DNA of 11,281 bases from Treponema sp. (GTDB lineage: Bacteria; Spirochaetota; Spirochaetia; Treponematales; Breznakiellaceae), in the NCBI GenBank assembly GCA_031254795.1, contig JAIRTS010000203.1, positions 1-11,281 of the forward strand. Reading direction: 5' to 3'. Position numbers and translations under genes: made by a program. Below, piece after piece: positions 5,675 through 11,281 of the stretch. A model generated the notes under the pieces. The model did no database searches. It was given only the letters and a program-made list of their open reading frames with translations, and had not been told where the DNA came from. Within the stretch, counting starts at the first letter, position 1. Each line of letters starts with the position of its first letter.

Positions 5675-5722
5675 GCGTCTATTCTAGCCGACGTCTATTC
5701 TAGCCGGCGTCTATTCTAGCCG
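5675..5722 (+). repeat. Three tandem 16-bp repeats after pncB
   Basis: GCGTCTATTCTAGCCG occurs at 5675-5690 and 5707-5722. Between them, 5691-5706 differs only in the first base (A). The array starts 2 bp after the pncB stop codon. A partial fourth unit, GCGTC, follows at 5723. Confidence 0.9.
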
Positions 5723-5726
5723 GCGT

Positions 5727-5804
5727 CCGTCTGAGACGGTCGCCGCCAAGTCTGGCGCTGGTTTAGCGGCCGCAGTTAGCGGGCGCGGTTAGCGGGCGCT
5801 AATC
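5727..5804. terminator. Hairpin cluster between the convergent pncB and kinase genes
   Basis: Three short stems lie in a row: CCGTC/GACGG (5727-5739), CGCCA/TGGCG (5744-5757) and GGTTAGCG/CGCTAATC (5787-5804, 8 pairs with one G:T). Around the last one, GTTAGCGGGCGC and GCTAATCAGCG are each repeated twice. The position between converging genes suggests two-way transcription termination, but no T-run follows any stem on either strand. Confidence 0.4.
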
Positions 5805-5816
5805 AGCGTGCGCTAA

Positions 5817-8800
5817 TCAGCGGCGCAAATACCGCGCCAATGTCCTCATCAACTCGGAGACGTCAATGGGTTTTGCCAAGTGTCCGTTCATTCCCGCGGC
5901 GAGGCATGCGTTGATATCCTCGTTGAAGGCGTTGGCCGTCATGGCGATGATGGGAATATTCGCGGCGATGTCCGTGCCTAAGGCTCGTATCTGTTCTGTC
6001 GCCCCGAGCCCGTCAAGTTCCGGCATTTGCATGTCCATCAGGATTAGATCGTACTGCTCGCCTTTTTCCTTGAATTTATCAACCGCCTGAATTCCATTAT
6101 TGGCGAATTCAAGGGAGGCCAGGGTTTCTTCAAGGATGCTGCTCAAGATTTCCTGATTGATTTCGATGTCTTCAACGACAAGCAGCCGTTTGCCTTCGAG
6201 TTTTCCCGTGAGATCCACATTGACGGGCGTTTTTTGTTCGGCGATTCCTTTGTGATTCAAAAGGTTCACGATAGTATCGTACACCGTTGATGGCAGCGCG
6301 GGTTTTTGCAGAAAATGCTCGATGGTGATTTCGGGGCTTATGCTCTTTTCGATATCCGGCCAATCCGCGACCGACATAAGCACAAGGGCTGCGTTTTTAT
6401 CAATAAGTTGTATTTCATGCGACACGTCCGCCCCGTTTCCATTGGGAAGCTGCCAGTCGACAAACACGATATTGTAAGCGTCTCCGCTCTCATAGTTCTT
6501 TTTAGCCAGTTCAATGCCCTTTGCGCCGGAAAGAGCGGTGTCGCACGGTATTGAGAATGTTGAGAGTATATGAGCGAAGTATTCAAGCGCGTCCTGGCTG
6601 TCGTCAATAACCAGAGCTTTAATGCCGGAGGGCTTCAGCGTGGTTTCCTGGAGCGAATCGGCGCCGTAGGGAAGCGCCAGTTCAAAAATAAAGGTCGTTC
6701 CTTTTCCAAACTCGCTTTCTATCCAAATATCCCCGTCCATGAGTTGCAGAATTTTTTTGCACAGGGCCAATCCGAGTCCCGTGCCGCCGAATTTACGGGT
6801 GATGCTGTTGTCCGCCTGCTCAAAAGACTGGAAGAGCTTGTCCTGCTGTTCGGGCGATATGCCGATCCCGTTGTCGGACACCTCGACATGGAGGTTTACG
6901 TGGGTGTCGTCAATTGGCGTGTGGATGATCTTGATGGCGATGGTTCCGTGTTCGGGCGTGAATTTGTTCGCGTTTGACAGCAAGTTAAGCAGGACTTGAG
7001 AGAAGCGCAGCTCGTCGCCCACAATGGCGCGTGTAAACAGCGAATCAAAGTCAACGACGAGCTTCTGGTGTTTTTCCTCAAACTTGACGCGCATGACGGT
7101 TATCGTATTCTGGATCATTTTTTCAAAATCGAATTCCTTCGCGACAATCTCAAGTTTGTTCGCTTCGATTTTTGACATATCGAGAATATCGTTGATAAGC
7201 CCCAGAAGCTGCTTGGAAGCCATGTCAATTCTGTCGAGGCAGTACTGCAAGCGGTTTGTGTCGGTCGCTTTTTTTGCTATGGTGGTCATCCCGATAATGG
7301 CGTTCATAGGCGTCCGAATTTCGTGGCTCATGCGGGAGAGGAAGTCGGTCTTCGCCTTTGACGCGGAAATAGCCTCCTCTCTGCTTTTCATGAGGTTGAG
7401 GGTTGTCTCGTTCTTCAAGATGGCGGCGACAAGAAGAATCGCCGCGGAATGAAGGATGCTTATTTCCTGCTGGGAAAAAACGCGCTTGGCTATGCTGTCG
7501 TCAAAGCTGACAAAGCCCCAGAATTCACTTTTGAAGTAAATGGGGATTCCCAGCGTAGATTTCGCGCCGCGTTTTTCAAACCGGGGCCGCTCTTTCGGCG
7601 AGTAGTCGTCCGTAATCTGATTTATGTATCTGTTCTCTCTCGCCGCAAAGTACCATGTCGGCGCTTCCTTTAAATAATCCACTTTGGAGCGGGATTGGCG
7701 GTCTGTGTAAGGAGGGACGCCTTCAAACCATTCAAAAATAGCTTCGGCGCACAACCTGTTGTCCTCATTAATGCAATTTTTCCATATTACGATGCGGTTC
7801 ACCTCAACGCCTCGCCCAATGTTTTGGAGGAATTCCCACACCACGTCGTCAAAATAGGCGGACTCGGTCATCACTATGCGGGACGCTTCCTCATTGATGA
7901 TCCGCAAAAGTTTGTCCTGATGGACCAATTCCCGTTTTGTTTCCTTGACAAGGGTTAGGTCAAGCCCGAAGCAAACCAGCACAAATGCCCCTTTGTACGG
8001 CACTTTCTTGAAAATGACGCGGAGAGAATGCGACTTGCCGCGCACAACCAGCTCGGTCTCGAAATCAAGGCTGCCGGTTTGAACGACGGAGATGAGCCGC
8101 TCCGCGAGCGGTATTGAGAGCCGTCCGTCAGCCTGACGCTCCGGTATGCATCTGGCGATGATCGAGGCTCCGTCTTTTATTATTTCGTCTTTGGAAGAAT
8201 AGCCGAAAAGTTCTAGTGTCGCGGGGTTGCAGTCGATAAGCTGAAATTTATTGTTAAAAACCAAGCTCATTTCGGGATTGGAGTCAAGGAGAAGCTGGTT
8301 GAATTCCTTGGTTTCCTCCAGCGTTTTCATCGCCGCGTCAATATCTGTCTTGAGGCGTTTGTTGTAATACTCTTTTTGAATGAGGGCCGCGTGGATCTGC
8401 TCCTCGGCGCGTTTGAGTTTGTTAACGTCAATGGTAGCGCCGAGCGCGCGGGTCGGTCTGCCTTTCTCGCCCCAATCAACGATTTGAATGACAACCTGAC
8501 TCCAAAAGTAGGCGTCTGGATTGGTCGCGGCGCAGAATCTGATTTCTTCATTAAAATAGTCGGTCTCGCCCGTCAACAAGGAGGAAAAGGCGCGGTTTAT
8601 CCGTTCTTTATCCTCATGGTGTATGGCGTCAAACCACGCCTGAAGGCTCTGCGCCTTCTCTTTGGAAACGGCGATTTCCGATCCGGTAATCCAATACCCT
8701 TTGGAAAAGATTATCCCCTTGTCAATGTCCAATTCCCAGTAGGAAAGGCTCGCTATTTTTGAGATGAAATCTATCTGATCTTTCTGCTCTTTGATCCGCT

Positions 8801-9266
8801 CTTCGCTAGATTTAAGGTGGGTTATATCTTCAATTATGCCAAGCACCCGCGTAGGCTTCCCTTGCGCGTCCCGTTCCATAATAAAAGCCTGGTCACGCAC
8901 CCAAATAAAACTGCCGTCTTTGCGGAGTATACGGTACTGCGTCTTGTACGATGCGGATTTGCCGGCAAGATACTCGTCCATCGACTGTTGCACCCAGTCA
9001 AAATCTTCTGGCATCACCAGGTTTTCCCACACTTCGTTTCTGCGGGAGAATTCGCCTTCGTCATATCCAAGTATTTTTTCGTACTGTCTGCTGTAGGAGG
9101 CTGTTTTAGCGGGGAAACGCACTTCCCAAATGCCTATATTTGCGTTGTCAATGATAGCGCTAAGCTCGTTTGAAAAGTACGCGTTGTTATTGAAAGAAGA
9201 GTCCGATAAATTTGAAGATGCCCCAGTATTTATCATAACTATATCAATAATATGATGATTGTTCAT
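5817..9266 (-). CDS. Hybrid sensor histidine kinase, PAS x3-GAF-HisKA-HATPase-REC x2
   Basis: This large signalling kinase has no membrane segment, so it is probably a cytosolic sensor. Numbered from ATG 9266 (1149 residues), three PAS/PAC modules cover ~33-155 (ending GIIEDITHLK), ~165-290 (ALGATIDVNKLKRAEEQI) and ~320-445. A GAF domain covers ~455-625 (STLGIPIYFKSEFWGFVSF). HisKA has phospho-acceptor His648 in SRMSHEIRTPMNAIIGMT. The ATPase has its N box LLNLLSNANKFT and G boxes DNGIGI and GGTGLGLAL. Two receivers follow: REC1 with Asp937 (FVDWQLPNG) and REC2 with Asp1078 (LMDMQMPELDG), with KP motifs QKPALP and AKPIDV. No HPt domain is present, so a separate HPt protein is likely needed. 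Ligand unknown. TTG 9275 and ATG 9236 are alternative starts. None has a clear Shine-Dalgarno. Confidence 0.93.
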   Translation of the reverse strand: MNNHHIIDIVMINTGASSNLSDSSFNNNAYFSNELSAIIDNANIGIWEVRFPAKTASYSRQYEKILGYDEGEFSRRNEVWENLVMPEDFDWVQQSMDEYLAGKSASYKTQYRILRKDGSFIWVRDQAFIMERDAQGKPTRVLGIIEDITHLKSSEERIKEQKDQIDFISKIASLSYWELDIDKGIIFSKGYWITGSEIAVSKEKAQSLQAWFDAIHHEDKERINRAFSSLLTGETDYFNEEIRFCAATNPDAYFWSQVVIQIVDWGEKGRPTRALGATIDVNKLKRAEEQIHAALIQKEYYNKRLKTDIDAAMKTLEETKEFNQLLLDSNPEMSLVFNNKFQLIDCNPATLELFGYSSKDEIIKDGASIIARCIPERQADGRLSIPLAERLISVVQTGSLDFETELVVRGKSHSLRVIFKKVPYKGAFVLVCFGLDLTLVKETKRELVHQDKLLRIINEEASRIVMTESAYFDDVVWEFLQNIGRGVEVNRIVIWKNCINEDNRLCAEAIFEWFEGVPPYTDRQSRSKVDYLKEAPTWYFAARENRYINQITDDYSPKERPRFEKRGAKSTLGIPIYFKSEFWGFVSFDDSIAKRVFSQQEISILHSAAILLVAAILKNETTLNLMKSREEAISASKAKTDFLSRMSHEIRTPMNAIIGMTTIAKKATDTNRLQYCLDRIDMASKQLLGLINDILDMSKIEANKLEIVAKEFDFEKMIQNTITVMRVKFEEKHQKLVVDFDSLFTRAIVGDELRFSQVLLNLLSNANKFTPEHGTIAIKIIHTPIDDTHVNLHVEVSDNGIGISPEQQDKLFQSFEQADNSITRKFGGTGLGLALCKKILQLMDGDIWIESEFGKGTTFIFELALPYGADSLQETTLKPSGIKALVIDDSQDALEYFAHILSTFSIPCDTALSGAKGIELAKKNYESGDAYNIVFVDWQLPNGNGADVSHEIQLIDKNAALVLMSVADWPDIEKSISPEITIEHFLQKPALPSTVYDTIVNLLNHKGIAEQKTPVNVDLTGKLEGKRLLVVEDIEINQEILSSILEETLASLEFANNGIQAVDKFKEKGEQYDLILMDMQMPELDGLGATEQIRALGTDIAANIPIIAMTANAFNEDINACLAAGMNGHLAKPIDVSELMRTLARYLRR

Positions 9267-9345
9267 AAAAGTCAAGTTGGAAGTTGCGCGATCCGCTGTC
9301 CGCAGCCTGTCGATCGTAAAAACAGCGGGGTGTTGGCGGGAAATC

Positions 9346-9374
9346 TTTAGACTTGCGGGTTCTTTGTCGATAAA
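9346..9374 (+). promoter_or_regulatory. Tentative promoter of the SPOR gene
   Basis: TTTAGA (9346-9351) and GATAAA (9369-9374) are 17 bp apart in the 117-bp gap between the divergent kinase and SPOR genes. Both boxes are only 4 of 6 matches. If real, transcription would start within a few bases of ATG 9384, which has no Shine-Dalgarno. I see no convincing promoter for the kinase in this gap. Confidence 0.25.
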
Positions 9375-9383
9375 AATAGTAGT

Positions 9384-10691
9384 ATGAGAGTCTTCAAGGC
9401 AGGCGCCATTGCAATTTGTTTTCTCCTTGTTATAGGGACGCTGATTGGCGCTTCTATATGGGAAGGAGCCGCGGCGGTCGCGCCTGAGGGCGTTTTGCCC
9501 AACACGGGTTATTACGCGGCTACCAATGCTTTTCCGAGAAACACTGCGGTGATGGTTACTAATCTTGAGAATGGCAAAACCATCCAGGTTTCTGTCGCCG
9601 CGGCGTTAGATAATTCCAGTGTATTGATGCTCCTCTCCAGAGAAGCCGCCGATGCCATAGCCCTGCCCACGAATTACCCGGGCAGGGTCCGCGTAATGGA
9701 AACCATTGATCCGGTGACGATGCTTCCTCCCTTGGAGAACAGAATTTCGAATGGGGATCCTGATTACGATCCAATGGCTCGAATCAATTCAGCCCAACCA
9801 AATTCCGCCGCGCCGATTCCCGAAGAAGAGCCGTCCGCGTTAGCGGGGGGAGGCGCGCCTGCGGAGATTGAGCCTGATGGCGGGGAGCCGTTTGCGCCTG
9901 CGGAGATAGCGTCTGATGGCGAGGAGCCGCCGCCGGTTCCCGAAGAGGAGCCGTCCGCGTTAGCGGGGGGAGCCACGCCTGCGGAGATAGCGTCTGATGG
10001 CGAAGAGCCGCCGCCGGTTCCCGAAGAGGAGCCATCCGCGCTTGCGGACATAGCGTCTGATGACGAAGAGCCGCCTACGTTAGCGGAGGAAGCCGCGCAA
10101 GCGGAGATAGCGTCTGATGGCGAGGAGCCGCCATCGATTCCCGAAGAGGAGTCGCCCGCGCTAGCGGAGGGAGCCGCGCCTGCGGAGATTGAGCCTGACG
10201 GCGAAGAGCCAATGATTTATTCAGAGGATTACAGCGTGGCTCTTGTTCCGGCGGAAAACCGCGCGCCGGAAGGAAAAGGCGTTGACATTCCTCTTGACGC
10301 GCAAGTTGCGCCCATAGAGACGCGGCAGGAGAAACAGGAGCAAACCCCGGATACTGCAAATTTTGTCACTTCTATAGAGGACGCGCTTGCGGCGTCTCAA
10401 CCACAGGATGTTGGGGCCAGCCGCACGAATTTTTCGGCTCCTATGATTACAAGCATGGAAAAAGGAATGTATTACGTGCAGTTGCGGTCGTACAGCAGGC
10501 CTGAATTAGTGGAGAACGAACTGGTGAAAATTGGGAAACAACACAATGTGTCTGTGCAGGTGACGGAATTGTCTGGAAAACAGTTGTACCGCATCCTTGT
10601 TGGGCCGGTAAGTTACGGTGAAAGCAATCAACTGTTGCGGCAGTACAAGGCGAGAGGATGGAGCGACGCCTTTGTCTGGTTGGGAAAATAG
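9384..10691 (+). CDS. Membrane-anchored SPOR-domain protein with RlpA-like DPBB part and acidic repeats
   Basis: The 435-residue envelope protein has one N-terminal hydrophobic segment (residues ~4-24, KAGAIAICFLLVIGTLIGAS) that acts as signal anchor or signal peptide. Residues ~40-107 (GYYAATNAFPRNTAVMVTNL, then GKTIQVSVA, then SREAADAIAL) resemble the double-psi beta-barrel of RlpA-type proteins. Residues ~145-277 are imperfect 27-residue repeats (PEEEPSALAGG, PAEIASDGEEPPP), a long acidic spacer. The last ~78 residues (MYYVQLRSYSRPELVENELV, ..., YRILVGPVSY, ..., DAFVWLGK) are a SPOR domain, which binds denuded peptidoglycan. DPBB plus SPOR is the architecture of RlpA, a septal or polar lytic transglycosylase. 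I cannot confirm the catalytic Asp, so enzyme activity is uncertain. Divergent from the sensor kinase. Confidence 0.85.
   Translation: MRVFKAGAIAICFLLVIGTLIGASIWEGAAAVAPEGVLPNTGYYAATNAFPRNTAVMVTNLENGKTIQVSVAAALDNSSVLMLLSREAADAIALPTNYPGRVRVMETIDPVTMLPPLENRISNGDPDYDPMARINSAQPNSAAPIPEEEPSALAGGGAPAEIEPDGGEPFAPAEIASDGEEPPPVPEEEPSALAGGATPAEIASDGEEPPPVPEEEPSALADIASDDEEPPTLAEEAAQAEIASDGEEPPSIPEEESPALAEGAAPAEIEPDGEEPMIYSEDYSVALVPAENRAPEGKGVDIPLDAQVAPIETRQEKQEQTPDTANFVTSIEDALAASQPQDVGASRTNFSAPMITSMEKGMYYVQLRSYSRPELVENELVKIGKQHNVSVQVTELSGKQLYRILVGPVSYGESNQLLRQYKARGWSDAFVWLGK
9817..10209 (+). repeat. Imperfect 81-bp coding repeats in the SPOR gene
   Basis: GCGTCTGATGGCGA recurs at 9909 and 9990, exactly 81 bp apart, within longer blocks containing TTCCCGAAGAGGAGCC. 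Further diverged or shortened units fill 9817-10209. Units encode PEEEPSALAGG...PAEI.SDGEEPP. All length differences keep the frame. Confidence 0.85.
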
Positions 10692-10701
10692 TTTTAAATA
10701 T

Positions 10702-10744
10702 CAGCCTTTCACAAGGCTGTCTGAATGAGCTTTAGGAAAAGCTC
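10702..10744 (+). terminator. Two tandem hairpins after the SPOR gene
   Basis: CAGCCTT/AAGGCTG (10702-10719, 7 perfect pairs, TCAC loop) is followed by GAGCTTT/AAAGCTC (10727-10744, 7 perfect pairs, AGGA loop). They lie between the SPOR stop and the small ORF. Neither has a following T-run, so they may slow transcription, protect the 3' end, or form the leader of the small ORF. Confidence 0.45.
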
Positions 10745-10770
10745 TATATCCAATCTTTGGAGGGGAAAGA

Positions 10771-10926
10771 ATGTCGGCAAAAGAAGCGATAGCCCATATT
10801 GTGGCCGCCTTACCGGAAACGTTGAGTTTTGAAGAGATTGTAGAAGCACTTTCGATGATTTACATAGATAGGAGCATGCTTGAAGAAAGCGATACGCATG
10901 CGAATGACGCGAACGCGGCGGCATAG
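10771..10926 (+). CDS. Small 51-residue protein, antitoxin-like N-terminus
   Basis: A strong GGAGGGG (10759-10765) precedes ATG 10771 and the frame runs to TAG at 10924-10926. The first ~40 residues (MSAKEAIAHIVAALPE, then TLSFEEIVEALSMIYIDRSM) form an amphipathic pattern. It recalls the small antitoxin-like proteins that begin with a helix, a 'LP..' turn and 'TFEEIVEAL'. This is a pattern resemblance only. The last ~10 residues (THANDANAAA) are simple Ala/Asn/Asp and unlike that family. No toxin gene follows: 80 bp on is the end of convergent secA. It may be an orphan antitoxin, a remnant, or an unrelated small protein. The ribosome binding site makes translation likely. Confidence 0.6.
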   Translation: MSAKEAIAHIVAALPETLSFEEIVEALSMIYIDRSMLEESDTHANDANAAA

Positions 10927-10941
10927 GCGGCTCTTGCCGCC
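10926..10941 (+). terminator. GC-rich hairpin at the end of the small ORF
   Basis: GGCGGC (10926-10931), a TCTT loop and GCCGCC (10936-10941) form a perfect 6-bp stem. An alternative, longer pairing uses CGCGGCGG within the end of the ORF and CCGCCGCG. Only GCGTTTC follows, so it is a weak intrinsic terminator between converging genes. Confidence 0.4.
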
Positions 10942-11005
10942 GCGTTTCAGGTGCGGCAAGCGTCAATGTTCATTTGGTTATAGGCCGATGAACTGGACGC
11001 TTCGG

Positions 11006-11281
11006 CTACCGTCCGTGGCATTGCTTGTATTTTTTGCCCGAGCCGCATGGACATGGATCGTTGCGTCCGACCTTGGGGTGGGCGCGCACCACGGTAACCG
11101 CGCCGCCACCTTCCTGCGCGTTGCCAGAAGAGGGGGTTCCGCCAGGCGTTCCGCTTCTGCCCGCGGCGAAAGCGCCCACGTTGCCGTGGCTCGCCAATTG
11201 GACGGTACCCGCCGTTTTGACGGCGCGTTCCGCCCCGATTTGTATATGTACAAGATGCGTGTGCGAGGCGATTTCTTCCCG
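11006..11281 (-). CDS. secA: Preprotein translocase SecA, C-terminal end (partial)
   Basis: The minus-strand frame is open from the window edge to TAG at 11006-11008, giving the last 91 residues. The final residues VGRNDPCPCGSGKKYKQCHG are the SecA C-terminal zinc-binding tail with its C-x-C-x8-C-H ligands, which binds SecB and phospholipids. Upstream, REEIASHTHLVHIQIGAERA followed by a Gly/Ala/Ser-rich linker matches the variable linker between the helical core and this tail. SecA is the ATPase motor of the Sec translocon. Start and catalytic part lie beyond the window. The tail alone also occurs in other proteins ('SEC-C motif'), but the preceding sequence fits SecA best. Confidence 0.88.
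   Translation of the reverse strand, partial: REEIASHTHLVHIQIGAERAVKTAGTVQLASHGNVGAFAAGRSGTPGGTPSSGNAQEGGGAVTVVRAHPKVGRNDPCPCGSGKKYKQCHGR

Noticed and set aside
7024..7452. Plus-strand ORFs of 130-140 residues inside the kinase
   Set aside because: They lie opposite HisKA/HATPase and GAF coding sequence whose motifs are unmistakable.

Overview
The window looks like a stretch of a spirochaete chromosome, most likely a gut Treponema-type organism. This is an inference. It rests on the mix of moderately GC-rich genes with short in-frame repeats, a DPBB-plus-SPOR envelope protein, a multi-PAS hybrid kinase, and a hypothetical protein whose 'TPIPAPATRPVI' motif I associate from memory with proteins repeated in gut treponemes. 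No rRNA, tRNA, IS transposase or CRISPR array is visible.

Layout. Positions 1-698 carry no intact gene. They hold two copies of a ~45-bp direct repeat (one carrying a good sigma70-type promoter), a hairpin directly after it, a broken ORF with an early stop and a frameshift (268-539), and a dispersed repeat. Positions 699-2237 are a two-gene accessory cassette: a TPR protein followed by an FRG-domain protein 12 bp downstream. Positions 2238-2681 (444 bp) hold a second diverged copy of the dispersed repeat, with a strong hairpin, then ten 21-bp units in perfect register. Positions 2682-3365 encode a hypothetical two-part protein. Positions 3491-5672 are a compact NAD-salvage operon: pncA nicotinamidase makes nicotinate, and pncB nicotinate phosphoribosyltransferase converts it to NaMN.

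Positions 5673-5816 separate pncB from a convergent gene and are made of short repeats and hairpins. A large cytosolic hybrid sensor kinase (PAS x3, GAF, HisKA, HATPase, REC x2) runs leftwards from about 9266 to 5817. Divergent from it is a membrane-anchored SPOR protein (9384-10691) with a DPBB-like domain and a 27-residue acidic/proline repeat. A 51-residue small ORF flanked by hairpins follows. The window ends in the 3' end of secA on the minus strand, with its C-terminal zinc-binding tail.

The clearest joint function is pncA-pncB in NAD recycling. The most interesting unexplained material is the left 2.7 kb: a decayed gene, peptide-like dispersed repeats, the TPR-FRG pair and the 21-bp array. 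Together these look like a mobile or accessory hot spot. Repeat expansion is a theme across the window: the 21-bp array, the Ala/Ser/Pro head of PncB, the 16-bp triplicate after pncB and the 81-bp units in the SPOR gene.
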